From Limisphaerales bacterium (lineage in GTDB: Bacteria > Verrucomicrobiota > Verrucomicrobiia > Limisphaerales > UBA1100), in NCBI GenBank assembly GCA_014382585.1, contig JACNJL010000026.1:165893-229892 (forward strand): a stretch of DNA of 64,000 nt, written 5' to 3'. Position numbers and translations under genes: made by a program. Below the pieces are notes generated by a model, which saw only the letters and a program-made list of their open reading frames with translations, ran no database searches and was not told the DNA's origin. Positions 34,802 to 43,372 of this stretch are shown piece after piece. Position 1 is the first letter of the stretch, and each line of letters starts with the position of its first letter.

Positions 34802-36679
34802 TTAGAATAGGAAAAAAGTGAGCATCACGAGCAAACCCAGTGCCAACAGCAGGGCGTAGGTTTGGAGGTTGCCCGATTGCACGAGGCGCAGGAGGCAACC
34901 GGTGAGATCGATTGCACCGCTGGTGCCACGCACGCCAAGGCCGGCAATGATCCAGCGGTCAAACCAATCGGCATAACGCGCCAGGCGTTCTTGTGTCCAT
35001 CGGTTGAGCCACACGTATAGTTCATCGAAGTAAAATTTGTCACGCATGCCGCGCGCCAGTGCGCCGAGCATTCCGGGGAGAGGATCCTGTTTCACCCCGC
35101 GATAGGCCACCCAGCCGAGCGCTAATCCCGCCAAGCTGGCGATCGTGCCAGAAACCATTGCTGCGAGATGGGCAGCGTGAGTCATTTCATTTGGAATTAC
35201 CGCGCCGGTAATTTTTGTGCTCAGCCAAATATTTTTGTTTAATAGAAAATCGTTCAGTCCAAAAAAATGCCAGCCCAGGCCAATGCTGAGGATGGAGAGG
35301 AAGATTAATGGCCCGATCATTTCGCCCGGTGCCTCGTGAGCTTTCCGGGCTGCTTCGCCGCGCGGCTCGCCGTGGAAGGCGACCAGCACACAGCGCATCA
35401 TATAAAACGCCGTGAGCAACGCCACTGCCACGCCGAGGTAAAAGAGCGGTTGATTGGCCACATAGGCTTGCGCGAGAATGGCGTCTTTGCTGAAGAAGCC
35501 ACTCATCAACGGAAAGCCCGCCAGTGCGAGCGCGCCGGTGACAAATGAGCGGTAAGTGAGTGGCAGTTTTTTGCGAAGGCCGCCGAGTTTCCAAATATCC
35601 TGTTCGTGATGGCAGGAATAAATCACCGCGCCCGCGCCGAGAAACAGCAGCGCCTTGAACGCGGCGTGGGTGGTGAGATGGAACATACTCGCCGCTGGCC
35701 CCGCGCAGCCCACGGCCATGACCATATAGCCAAGCTGGGACAGTGTGGAATAGGCAAGGATGCGTTTGAGGTCGTTTTGCTGGATCGCCATCAGTGCCGC
35801 GAGCAGCGCGGTGATGCCGCCGATCCAACTGATGATGACCAGCGCGTCGGGCGTGAACAGGAAGAACAGTTTGCAAAGCATATAAACACCGGCGGCCACC
35901 ATCGTGGCGGCATGGATGAGGGCGCTCACGGGCGTGGGGCCTTCCATCGCGTCCGGCAGCCACACGTGCAGCGGGAACTGTGCGCTCTTGCCAACAGCGC
36001 CGCAAAAAATTAACAAGCCCGCCGCCGTACCCACCGCGCCGATTTCTGCCAATGCAGTGATGTCGAGCGTGCCGTGAAGTTGCCATACGAACAGGATGCC
36101 GAGCAAAAATCCGAAGTCGCCAATGCGGTTGGTGATGAACGCTTTTTTGCCGGCATCGGCGGCGGTGGGTTTTTCAAACCAATGGCTGATGAGCAAATAG
36201 CTGGAGACGCCGACGAGTTCCCAGAAGATAAACAGCAGTAAAAGGTTTGAGGCCAGCACGATGCCGAGCATCGAAAACAGGAAGAGGCTTAGGCCGCCGA
36301 AGTAGCGCGAATAGCCCGCGTCGGTTTTCATATAAGCCAGCGAAAAGATTTGCACCAGGGTGCCGACGGTGGTGACGATGAGCAGCATCAACAGGCTGAG
36401 CGGATCGATGAGCGCGGCGAAATCCACGGTGAAGCCATCCAGTTGGAGCCATTGTTCGCCGCCGATTGCGGTCAAGGGTTTCACAAGCGCGGCCGGTGCA
36501 TCGTGGAATTTGATGAACAAGATGAGGCTGCAAACAAAGGCGAGGGTGGATGCCGCTAATGAAAGGCCTGCGCTGACTCCGCGCCACCGCCGCGCGCCGA
36601 GGCCAATACCCACCGCCGCCAATAGTGGCAAAAACAGGATGACCATCGCGAAGGTCAATTTGAGTTCAGAGTCGGTCAT
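34802..36679 (-). CDS. nuoL: NADH-quinone oxidoreductase subunit L
   Basis: A 625-residue antiporter-like subunit, the largest of complex I and the one with the lateral helix that runs along the membrane arm. Motifs include FFWELVGVSSYLLISHWFEK, IFCGAVGKSAQFPLHVWLPD, AMEGPTPVSALIHAATMVAA and KDAILAQAYVANQP. Length and about sixteen hydrophobic segments agree. The ATG at 36679 lies three bases after the nuoK stop; nuoM follows one base after its own stop. Confidence 0.96.
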   Translation of the reverse strand: MTDSELKLTFAMVILFLPLLAAVGIGLGARRWRGVSAGLSLAASTLAFVCSLILFIKFHDAPAALVKPLTAIGGEQWLQLDGFTVDFAALIDPLSLLMLLIVTTVGTLVQIFSLAYMKTDAGYSRYFGGLSLFLFSMLGIVLASNLLLLFIFWELVGVSSYLLISHWFEKPTAADAGKKAFITNRIGDFGFLLGILFVWQLHGTLDITALAEIGAVGTAAGLLIFCGAVGKSAQFPLHVWLPDAMEGPTPVSALIHAATMVAAGVYMLCKLFFLFTPDALVIISWIGGITALLAALMAIQQNDLKRILAYSTLSQLGYMVMAVGCAGPAASMFHLTTHAAFKALLFLGAGAVIYSCHHEQDIWKLGGLRKKLPLTYRSFVTGALALAGFPLMSGFFSKDAILAQAYVANQPLFYLGVAVALLTAFYMMRCVLVAFHGEPRGEAARKAHEAPGEMIGPLIFLSILSIGLGWHFFGLNDFLLNKNIWLSTKITGAVIPNEMTHAAHLAAMVSGTIASLAGLALGWVAYRGVKQDPLPGMLGALARGMRDKFYFDELYVWLNRWTQERLARYADWFDRWIIAGLGVRGTSGAIDLTGCLLRLVQSGNLQTYALLLALGLLVMLTFFLF

Positions 36680-36682
36680 TGG

Positions 36683-37009
36683 TTAGAGTTTCATCGAGGT
36701 GAGATCGGCCACGTCGGTGGTTTGGCGTTTGCGGTAGAGCGCCACGATCAGCGCGAGGCCCACGGCTACTTCGGCGGCAGCGACGGTGATGATGAAAAAC
36801 ACCATGATTTGCCCGTCCAACGGAGAGCCGTGGGGCGAGGGCGGTTGATGATGGGAAAAGGAAACCAACGCAAGGTTGGCGGCATTGAGCATCAGCTCGA
36901 GGCTCATATACATGATGATGAGATTGCGGCGAATGACCACGCCCAACAGCCCAAGGCAAAACAGCGCCGCGCTGACGACGAGATAATGTTCGAGGCCGAC
37001 GCCGGTCAT
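36683..37009 (-). CDS. nuoK: NADH-quinone oxidoreductase subunit K
   Basis: A 108-residue three-helix subunit of complex I. It shows [40 protein letters not shown] with the conserved Glu in SLELMLN, and the third helix with the AEVAVGLAL motif bearing the second Glu. Length is about normal, with a longer loop ([14 protein letters not shown]) between helices two and three. Its start overlaps the nuoJ stop by four bases. Confidence 0.95.
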   Translation of the reverse strand: MTGVGLEHYLVVSAALFCLGLLGVVIRRNLIIMYMSLELMLNAANLALVSFSHHQPPSPHGSPLDGQIMVFFIITVAAAEVAVGLALIVALYRKRQTTDVADLTSMKL

Positions 37010-37527
37010 TCGGTTTCCTCCTTGGGGTCTTCGGTGTCGGGGGCTTTGCTGAGTAAAATGCAGCCGACCATCGCCACCAAAAGCAGTAGTGAAACAATTT
37101 CAAAGGGTATCACGTAATTGGTAAAAAGCAATTCGCCGAGTGGTTTGGTTTCGCCCGCGTTGTCGGCGAGGCTGCGTTCATCCACGCGGGAGCCAGTTAC
37201 GGTGGTCACCAAAATCCACGCCAACCCCGCCACGGCCGCCGCGCCGAGGAAGGTGCCGAATTTACGGAAGCGTTGCCGTTCTTCTTCCTTAATGTTCAGC
37301 AGCATAATAACAAACAGGAACAATACGATCACTGCGCCGGCGTACACCAGGATTTGTACCGCCGCTAAAAAGAACGCTTTGAGCAAAACGAACAACCCCG
37401 ACATACAAATAATGGTGAGCACCAGAAACATCGCGCTGGTGACGGGGTTGCGGCTGAACGGATTAAACACCACCAGCGCCCCGCAAAGCAGGGTGAGCGC
37501 GCTGAAGATGTAAAAGAGGAGATCCAT
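37006..37527 (-). CDS. nuoJ: NADH-quinone oxidoreductase subunit J
   Basis: A 173-residue five-helix membrane subunit of complex I. It contains [20 protein letters not shown] and the family segment [20 protein letters not shown] around helix 3. The start is ATG 37527 because the extra residues of the longer frame come from the repeat element upstream. The C-terminus overlaps nuoK. A CCAATGACCAAGG-type repeat (37530-37668) separates it from nuoI, so the cluster is not as compact here as elsewhere. Confidence 0.95.
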   Translation of the reverse strand: MDLLFYIFSALTLLCGALVVFNPFSRNPVTSAMFLVLTIICMSGLFVLLKAFFLAAVQILVYAGAVIVLFLFVIMLLNIKEEERQRFRKFGTFLGAAAVAGLAWILVTTVTGSRVDERSLADNAGETKPLGELLFTNYVIPFEIVSLLLLVAMVGCILLSKAPDTEDPKEETE

Positions 37528-37529
37528 CA

Positions 37530-37668
37530 AATGACCAATGACCAATGACCAAGGCCCAAGGAATTATCAATGACCAATGAGCAAGGCCCAAACTCAGGGG
37601 GCGAGCTTGAGAATTGGGGTTTGGGGTTTCCTTGGGATTTGGTCATTGGGCCTTGGGGTTTTTCCCAA
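37530..37668. repeat. CCAATGACCAAGG-type long inverted repeat, copy 2 (between nuoI and nuoJ)
   Basis: The left arm ATGACCAATGACCAAGG, CCCAAGGAATTATCAATGACC is mirrored by TTTCCTTGGGATTTGG, TCATTGGGCCTTGGGG on the right. The right arm overlaps the nuoI stop, providing its last codons (NPKAQ) and TGA. The heptad CCAATGA is repeated in tandem at the left end. Confidence 0.75.
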
Positions 37669-38293
37669 CGGGAAAGTTTTCCTGCGCCTTCGCATCCGCC
37701 GTTTTCTTTTCCCATTTCTTGATGCGATCGTGATGGGTGCCGCCGCGTTCGAGGAGTTTGTCTTTGTTGAAAATCATTTCCTTGCGGTTGCTGGCGGTGA
37801 GGGCGTAGTCGCGACGCATTTTGTTTTCGTCGTAGCCTTCGTAATAATCCTTGGCGAGGAAAATGGCTTCCTCGGGGCAAACTTCTTCACAATAGCCGCA
37901 GAAAATGCAGCGGAGCATATCGATCTCGAATTCCTTGGGCATCTTTTCCGCGCCTTCGCGGTGGGCGGTTTCGCCATCCTCACCGGGCGGGGTGATGCGG
38001 ATGGCTTTTGGCGGGCAAACAAATTCGCAAAGTTGGCAGCTCACGCATTTGGTGGCGGCATCCTGATCGCTCACCAAATACGGCGCGCCGCGAAAGCCGG
38101 GCGGCACAGTCCAAAGCTCCTCGGGATAGCTCAGCGTGGTCTTGAATTGATTGTCTTTGTTTTTCTCTTCGTAGACTTTTGATTTTTTGAACGAAAGAAA
38201 ATGGCCGAGCGTGACCTTGAATCCGTTCCACAAGGTGGGAATGAATAGGCGCTCCCAGAGACTCAATTTTACGCGTTGGACTTTGATGGCCAT
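37643..38293 (-). CDS. nuoI: NADH-quinone oxidoreductase subunit I
   Basis: A 216-residue peripheral subunit of complex I carrying two 4Fe-4S clusters (N6a and N6b), ligated by CVSCQLCEFVCPPKAI and CIFCGYCEEVCPEEAIF. It links NuoG to NuoB and the quinone site. An N-terminal amphipathic stretch (TLWNGFKVTLGHFLSF) may lie on the membrane. The C-terminal tail, about 30 residues past the usual end, is charged and its final residues are encoded by the right arm of the repeat at 37530-37668. Start ATG 38293 is two bases from the nuoH stop. Confidence 0.95.
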   Translation of the reverse strand: MAIKVQRVKLSLWERLFIPTLWNGFKVTLGHFLSFKKSKVYEEKNKDNQFKTTLSYPEELWTVPPGFRGAPYLVSDQDAATKCVSCQLCEFVCPPKAIRITPPGEDGETAHREGAEKMPKEFEIDMLRCIFCGYCEEVCPEEAIFLAKDYYEGYDENKMRRDYALTASNRKEMIFNKDKLLERGGTHHDRIKKWEKKTADAKAQENFPVGKNPKAQ

Positions 38294-38294
38294 T

Positions 38295-39347
38295 TTATTT
38301 TCCGTGGGTCAAACACATGTAAATCGCCGTCACCACGATATTTGCCAGCGCCAGGGGCACGAAGCGTTTCCAGCCGATGTCCATTAGCTGATCGTAACGG
38401 AAACGCGGCAACATCCAGCGCACCCAAATGAACAGACCCATAAACAGCAGGAGTTTGCCAATGAAAATGCCGACTTGCAAGAGCCCCATTCCGAGTGACG
38501 TGGCCGTCTCGTTAAGGCCGGCGAAGGGAAGCGTCCAACCGCCGAGGAATAGCACCACCATCATCGCGCTCACGGCGATCATCGCCGCGTATTCGCCAAG
38601 GAAAAACAGCGCGAACTTCATTGAGCTGTACTCCGTGTGATAGCCGCCCACCAATTCCGATTCCGCCTCCGGCATATCGAAGGGCAGCCGATTGGTTTCC
38701 GCAAAGGCCGCCACCAGAAAAATCACAAACGCAATCGGTTGCTTGAGGATCAGCCACGCGCCGCTTTTTTGATAATCGATCACGGCACTCAAATTCAGAT
38801 CGCCCACCAACATAAACACCGGCACCACGCTCATCCCCATTGCGATTTCGTACGAGATCATTTGCGCGCTGCTGCGGATGCCGCCGAGAAATGGAAACTT
38901 GGAGTTACTCGCATAACCCGCCAGCACAATGCCGTATACGCTGAGGGACACGATGCCGAACGTGAACAAAATGCCGACGTTCAAATCCGCGATGACTGCT
39001 TTCTGTGAGCCGAGTTGCGAGCCGAACGGAATCACCGCGAGCGTCATTAGTGCCGGAACCATCGCCACCGCCGGCGCGAGCCAGAAATAAACCCTGCGCG
39101 CATAGGCCGGCGTGAAATCTTCTTTGAGGATAAACTTCAGTCCATCCGCTGCAGGTTGGAGCAGGCCAAACGGCCCCACGCGGTTGGGGCCGATGCGATC
39201 CTGAATCCACGCCGATATGCGGCGTTCGGCAACCACCGAATAGGCCACCATCGGCAGCACGACCGCGAACACCGCGATCACAATTTTCAGCAAACTGAAA
39301 ATCGCGAACTGCTCGTTTGGAGTGAGGTTGTTGAACCAGTCGGTCAT
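38295..39347 (-). CDS. nuoH: NADH-quinone oxidoreductase subunit H
   Basis: A 350-residue eight-helix membrane subunit that forms the quinone chamber with NuoB and NuoD. Motifs are RRISAWIQDRIGPNRVGPFG, LLQPAADGLKFILKEDFTP, FAETNRLPFDMPEAESELVG and GYHTEYSSMKFALFF. Length is standard. It precedes nuoI by one base. Upstream, a GTAGGG-type double hairpin (39357-39410) separates it from nuoG. Confidence 0.97.
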   Translation of the reverse strand: MTDWFNNLTPNEQFAIFSLLKIVIAVFAVVLPMVAYSVVAERRISAWIQDRIGPNRVGPFGLLQPAADGLKFILKEDFTPAYARRVYFWLAPAVAMVPALMTLAVIPFGSQLGSQKAVIADLNVGILFTFGIVSLSVYGIVLAGYASNSKFPFLGGIRSSAQMISYEIAMGMSVVPVFMLVGDLNLSAVIDYQKSGAWLILKQPIAFVIFLVAAFAETNRLPFDMPEAESELVGGYHTEYSSMKFALFFLGEYAAMIAVSAMMVVLFLGGWTLPFAGLNETATSLGMGLLQVGIFIGKLLLFMGLFIWVRWMLPRFRYDQLMDIGWKRFVPLALANIVVTAIYMCLTHGK

Positions 39348-39356
39348 ACGGTTGCG

Positions 39357-39410
39357 GGTAGGGCGGTTTCTCCGAAACCGCCGCGGCGCGCTCGGAGAGC
39401 GCGCCCTACC
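39357..39410. repeat. GTAGGG-type double-hairpin element, copy 2 (between nuoG and nuoH)
   Basis: GGTAGGGC and GCCCTACC bracket GGCGGTTTC-TCC-GAAACCGCC and GCGCGCTC-GGA-GAGCGCGC, a fully intact three-way-junction layout. It is followed by TTTGTCTCTGTGGTTAAATT, a relic of the ACCACAGAG repeat family. Confidence 0.8.
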
Positions 39411-39440
39411 ATTTTGTCTCTGTGGTTAAATTTCATTTCA

Positions 39441-41153
39441 TCAAATCTCCACTGTCACGCCCGTGTCGCCGAGTGCGGCCCAGTTCAGGTCTTTGGCTTT
39501 GAATGCGTCCACTTCGGTGGCCATTTGGTTGAACAACCCTTCGATGGTGCTGAAGCCGTTTTGGCCGGTCACGTTTTCCACGAGTTCGTGGAGCACTTCC
39601 CATTCGGCGCGGGCACTGCCGGGGGCGTCGAGGGCTTTCATAAATTTTTGCACTTGGCCTTTGGTGCTCGTGAACGTGCCGCGCTTCTCGGCATACGCGC
39701 AGCCGGGCAACAGATAATGCGCCTTGGTCGTGGTGGCATTTGGAAAAATATCGCTCACGATTAGCAACTCCAGTTTTTCCAAAAGCGTTTCGCTGATGCC
39801 GTGTTGCGTGACGTCTTCGCCGAAGACGATCAGCGTTTTGATCGTGCCACTCTCGATGCCTTCGGCGATCGCGGAGAGATTTGAGCCCAGCGTTTCGCCG
39901 GTGATGCCGATGAGTCGCGCGCCGTTGCTGTTTGGGTTTTTGTCGGCGTTCAATAATAGATGATCGCCCTCGCCATTGCGCGGCACGGAATCGGTGATGG
40001 CCTCAAATTTGTCGGCCAGTTTTTTTAGCAAATAAAGTTCTTCATTCGTCTGGCGCGCCGACGCGACAATCGCCACCGAACCGGCTTCGGCCCCATCAAG
40101 CTTCCCGCTAATCTCCGCGATGACCGCATCCCAATTTCTGGCTTCTGAATTGGGACTCCTGATTTCCTTCAATCGTTTCTCGCTGCCGATCCATTTGTAA
40201 TTCAACCGGCCCGAGTCGCACATCCACGGGCCGTTGACGGCATCATTTTCGCGTGGCTCCTGCCGATACATTTTATTTTCGCGCGAGCCGATGACCGTGT
40301 TGCAGCCGGTGGCGCAGCCGGTGCAGAGGCTGTTGGTTTCCTTGAGAAACCACACGCGCATTTGGAAGCGGAAATCTTTGGAGGTCAACGCGCCGACCGG
40401 ACAAATGTCGGCAGTGTTCAACGTGTAATTATTGTCAAACGGTGCGCCGGGGAATGTTGCGATGGTATTATAACTGCCGCGATTCACAATGCCGAGCGCA
40501 TCGTCGCCCGCGATGTCCGCGCTGAAGCGAATGCAGCGCGTGCACAAAACGCACCGCTCGGCATCAAGCACAATGCGCGGGCCGAGGTCGACAGCTTTGG
40601 GTTTGTGGACTTTGTGTTCGGCAAACTGGCTTTCGGCCTGGCCGTGTTCCACGCTGTACTCCTGCAGCTTGCACTCGCCGGCTTGATCGCAAATCGTGCA
40701 GTCGAGCGGGTGATTGATGAGCAAACTTTCCAGCACGGCCTCGCGCATTTCTTGGGTCTCCGGGCTGCTCGCGTAAATTTCCATTCCGGGAATCAAATTC
40801 GTCGCGCAGCCGATGACGCCTTTGGGCGTTTCGCGTTCGTAAGGCAGCACCATCGGGTCAATCTTCAGCGAGCCGTCATCATTCACCGGCGACTTGCCAT
40901 CGGGCCCCGGTCGGCCCGGCATTCCCACGTGCACGAGACACATCCGGCAATTGCCCGCCACCGGTAGTTTGGGGTGATAACAATAATGCGGGATCTCGAT
41001 ACCCGCGTGTTTACAAGCCTGCAAAACCGTGGTGGGGATGAGCTTGCCCTGCCAATCCGGCGTGAGCTTGGGCACGGCGATTTCTTTGCCATCGACCGTT
41101 ACGGAGATGGTTTCGATCGTGGGCGGCTCTTCGGTTTTTGCTTCGTCGGGCAT
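39441..41153 (-). CDS. nuoG: NADH-quinone oxidoreductase subunit G (short form)
   Basis: A 570-residue NuoG, much shorter than the 780-910 residue forms. The N-terminal 2Fe-2S domain has CKHAGIEIPHYCYHPK and CRMCLV, the HxxxC site HPLDCTICDQAGEC follows, then 4Fe-4S ligands CVLCTRCIRF and ICPVGAL. A further set CTGCATGC...MCDSGR resembles the N7 cluster motif known from E. coli and Thermus. The molybdopterin-like C-terminal part is reduced to about 250 residues. ATG 41153 is used, since the frame upstream runs through repeats. It sits between two repeat elements. Confidence 0.93.
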   Translation of the reverse strand: MPDEAKTEEPPTIETISVTVDGKEIAVPKLTPDWQGKLIPTTVLQACKHAGIEIPHYCYHPKLPVAGNCRMCLVHVGMPGRPGPDGKSPVNDDGSLKIDPMVLPYERETPKGVIGCATNLIPGMEIYASSPETQEMREAVLESLLINHPLDCTICDQAGECKLQEYSVEHGQAESQFAEHKVHKPKAVDLGPRIVLDAERCVLCTRCIRFSADIAGDDALGIVNRGSYNTIATFPGAPFDNNYTLNTADICPVGALTSKDFRFQMRVWFLKETNSLCTGCATGCNTVIGSRENKMYRQEPRENDAVNGPWMCDSGRLNYKWIGSEKRLKEIRSPNSEARNWDAVIAEISGKLDGAEAGSVAIVASARQTNEELYLLKKLADKFEAITDSVPRNGEGDHLLLNADKNPNSNGARLIGITGETLGSNLSAIAEGIESGTIKTLIVFGEDVTQHGISETLLEKLELLIVSDIFPNATTTKAHYLLPGCAYAEKRGTFTSTKGQVQKFMKALDAPGSARAEWEVLHELVENVTGQNGFSTIEGLFNQMATEVDAFKAKDLNWAALGDTGVTVEI

Positions 41154-41163
41154 TTGTTTTTTT

Positions 41164-41283
41164 ACCAAAGAGACACAGAGGGCACAGAGGATGGGGTAGG
41201 GCGGTTTCTCCGAAACCGCCGTGGCGCGCTCGGAGAGCACACCCACCCGATTGCACGCTCTGCGCTCTCTGTGTCTTTGTGGT
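41164..41283. repeat. nested inverted repeat: ACCAAAGAGACACAGAG arms around a GTAGGG double hairpin (between nuoF and nuoG)
   Basis: The outer arms ACCAAAGAGACACAGAG (41164) and CTCTGTGTCTTTGTGGT (ending 41283) are inverted. The centre holds GGTAGGGC (41195), the same GGCGGTTTC-TCC-GAAACCGCC hairpin as at 39.4 kb, and a weakened right side ending near 41247. About 120 bases in all. Confidence 0.75.
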
Positions 41284-41293
41284 TAATTTTCAT

Positions 41294-42610
41294 CTACTTC
41301 GCTTTCGCCTCAAATTCATCCCTAAATTTTTCTACAAAACTCAGCACCGGCCAGGCGCAGGCTTCGCCGAAGGCGCAGATGGTTCGGCCTTGGATGTTGT
41401 GCGCGATGTGTTTTAGGTAATCGGCATCTTCGGCGCGGGCGTCGCCGTGGGTCATTCGGTGGAGGGCTTTGTTCATCCAGAGCGAGCCTTCGCGGCATGG
41501 GGTGCATTGGCCGCAGCTTTCGTGCGCGTAAAACTCGGCGAGGTTGGCGAGGCACTCGACGATGTCGCGGCTGTCGTCGATGACAATGATCGCGCCGGAG
41601 CCGGACATTGTGCCGATCTTCATCAGCGTATCAAAATCGTACGGCACATCGAGCAAGTCGATTTTGTCTTCGCCTACATTAAACGATTCGCCCGCCTTGA
41701 GTACTTTGGAGGAGGATCCGCCGGGAATGATGGCTTGCAGTTTTCGCCCTTCGCGCAGGCCGCCGCCGAAATTTTCGTTGTGGATGAGTTCGCCCAGCGT
41801 GACTTTGCCGGTTTCGATTTCGAAATAGCCGGGTTGTTTTACATCACCGCTGAGGCTCACGAGGCGGGTGCCGGTGTTGTTGGGGGTGCCGAGTTTGGCG
41901 AAGGCTTCCGCGCCCATTTCCACAATGTGTTTCACATTGCAGAGCGTCTCCACGTTGTTAACTATGGTGGGGCACATATATAGCCCGAGCGCGGCGGGGA
42001 AGTACGGCGGTTTGATGCGCGGGTAAGCGCGCTTGCCTTCGAGGCTCTCGATGAGGCCGGTTTCTTCACCGCAAATGTACGCGCCGGCGCCGCGGTGCAC
42101 GTGGATTTCGAGGTCGTGCCCGCTGCCGAGGATGTCTTTGCCGAGGTAACCTTTGGCGCGCGCTTCGGCGAGGGCGGTGTTGAGAATCTTCGCGCCTTCG
42201 GTGAATTCGCCGCGAATGTAAATGTAAGCAAGATTCACGTGGTTCGCCCAACAGGAAATGATCATCCCCTCGATAAGCTGATGCGGATCTTTGTAAATGA
42301 TTTGGCGATCTTTAAATGTCCCCGGCTCGGATTCATCCGCGTTGCAAATGAGATAAACCGGCTTGGGATTCGGATGGCGCACGAAGCTCCATTTGAGTCC
42401 GCACGAAAAGCCCGCGCCGCCGCGTCCGCGCAGTCCGGAATCGAGCACGCTCTTGCGCAGTTGCGCTTGCGGCGTGGTGTCGCCCGCCGGTGCGATCGCC
42501 AACGCTTGGCGCAGCGCGGCGTAGCCGCCGTTGCGCTCGTAGCACTCGAGGTCATTCGAGTAGCCATCGGCGTCGGCGTGTTTCAACAGTAATTTGTATT
42601 CCTGCGGCAT
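41294..42610 (-). CDS. nuoF: NADH-quinone oxidoreductase subunit F
   Basis: A 438-residue NuoF that binds NADH and FMN and passes electrons to a 4Fe-4S cluster. The nucleotide motifs GLRGRGGAGFSCGLKWSF and YICGEETGLIESLEG are clear, and the cluster ligands are ESCGQCTPCREGS with a late Cys in TICAFGEACAWP. It is the dehydrogenase module with NuoE and NuoG. The ATG 42610 lies next to the promoter of the tRNA-Gln gene on the other strand, so nuoE and nuoF are not directly joined. Confidence 0.97.
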   Translation of the reverse strand: MPQEYKLLLKHADADGYSNDLECYERNGGYAALRQALAIAPAGDTTPQAQLRKSVLDSGLRGRGGAGFSCGLKWSFVRHPNPKPVYLICNADESEPGTFKDRQIIYKDPHQLIEGMIISCWANHVNLAYIYIRGEFTEGAKILNTALAEARAKGYLGKDILGSGHDLEIHVHRGAGAYICGEETGLIESLEGKRAYPRIKPPYFPAALGLYMCPTIVNNVETLCNVKHIVEMGAEAFAKLGTPNNTGTRLVSLSGDVKQPGYFEIETGKVTLGELIHNENFGGGLREGRKLQAIIPGGSSSKVLKAGESFNVGEDKIDLLDVPYDFDTLMKIGTMSGSGAIIVIDDSRDIVECLANLAEFYAHESCGQCTPCREGSLWMNKALHRMTHGDARAEDADYLKHIAHNIQGRTICAFGEACAWPVLSFVEKFRDEFEAKAK

Positions 42611-42614
42611 CTGC

Positions 42615-42642
42615 TTGACTGCACTCAGTTTTGCTCTAAATT
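42615..42642 (+). promoter_or_regulatory. promoter of the tRNA-Gln gene
   Basis: TTGACT at 42615-42620 and TAAATT at 42637-42642 are 16 bases apart, 12 bases before the tRNA-Gln gene and 5 bases from the nuoF start codon on the opposite strand. Confidence 0.6.
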
Positions 42643-42654
42643 CGCGGGCGCAGT

Positions 42655-42728
42655 TGCCCGATAGTGTAACGGTAGCACGACAGATTCTGATTCTGTTTGT
42701 CGGGGTTCAAATCCCTGTCGGGCAACCA
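42655..42728 (+). tRNA. tRNA-Gln (CTG)
   Basis: The 74-base gene folds as a cloverleaf. The acceptor stem is TGCCCGA/TCGGGCA. The anticodon stem is ACAGA/TCTGT around loop TTCTGAT, giving anticodon CTG for glutamine. The T arm is CGGGG/CCCTG around TTCAAAT, and CCA is encoded at the end. It is on the plus strand inside the minus-strand nuo cluster, between nuoE and nuoF. A glutamine CTG reader decodes CAG codons. Confidence 0.95.
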
Positions 42729-42762
42729 TTTTTCGATTTTTGATTGTTGATTTTCGATTGGG

Positions 42763-43254
42763 TCATTCACAGCTCCCCAAAATTTCGTTGGCTTGTTCTT
42801 CCGTGACCGCTTCGTGAAAATCATCGTTGCACATCATCACCGGGCCCGTGCCGCAACTGGCCAGGCATTCGGCAAACTCGATGCTGAATTTGCCGTCCGT
42901 CGTCGTTTGCAATCCGTGCGCCTTTGGGTCGAGCTTCAGTTTGTTGCACAATTTTTTGTGCAACTCCGTGCCACCGGCCATCGCGCAGCTGAGGGTGCGG
43001 CACACTTTTAGGACAAACTTGCCCGGCGGCTCCTCGCGCAGCATTGGGTAAAATGTCACGAGCTCGTACAGGTGCAGCGGCTTGACGCCGATCTCGGCCG
43101 CCGCCCATTGCATCGCTTCGGCGCTGATGGAGCCCGCCTCGTCCTGAATGGCGTGCAGCACCATCAACGACGCACTGCGGCTTTCGCCTTCGGGGTAGTG
43201 GGTGATGAGTTCCGCGACCTCGGTGCTGAGTTTTTCTGTGGGGGTGAAGGGCAT
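42763..43254 (-). CDS. nuoE: NADH-quinone oxidoreductase subunit E
   Basis: A 163-residue thioredoxin-fold subunit carrying the 2Fe-2S cluster N1a, ligated by CRTLSC (CxxxxC) and ECLASCGTGP (CxxxC). It stands next to NuoF in the dehydrogenase module. Length is normal. ATG 43254 begins just after the inverted repeat at 43264-43372. The gap to nuoF downstream holds the opposite-strand tRNA-Gln gene. Confidence 0.96.
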   Translation of the reverse strand: MPFTPTEKLSTEVAELITHYPEGESRSASLMVLHAIQDEAGSISAEAMQWAAAEIGVKPLHLYELVTFYPMLREEPPGKFVLKVCRTLSCAMAGGTELHKKLCNKLKLDPKAHGLQTTTDGKFSIEFAECLASCGTGPVMMCNDDFHEAVTEEQANEILGSCE

Positions 43255-43263
43255 TTTTTAATT

Positions 43264-43372
43264 ACCAATGACCAATGATCAAGTTCCAAGAAATGACCAA
43301 TTTCCAAATGCCCAATTTTGGTGATTGGGTTTTGGGAATTCCTTGGTCATTGGGTTTTGGGTCTTGGTCATT
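43264..43372. repeat. CCAATGACCAAGG-type long inverted repeat, copy 3 (between nuoD and nuoE)
   Basis: ACCAATGACCAATGATCAAG, TTCCAAGAAATGACC on the left pair with ATTCCTTGGTCATTGGG, GTCTTGGTCATT on the right. The right arm touches the nuoD stop (TAA at 43371-43373). Confidence 0.75.

Noticed and set aside
42636..42824. 62-codon minus-strand ORF over the tRNA-Gln gene
   Set aside because: It is the reverse complement of the tRNA and its flank; the tRNA cloverleaf explains the sequence.
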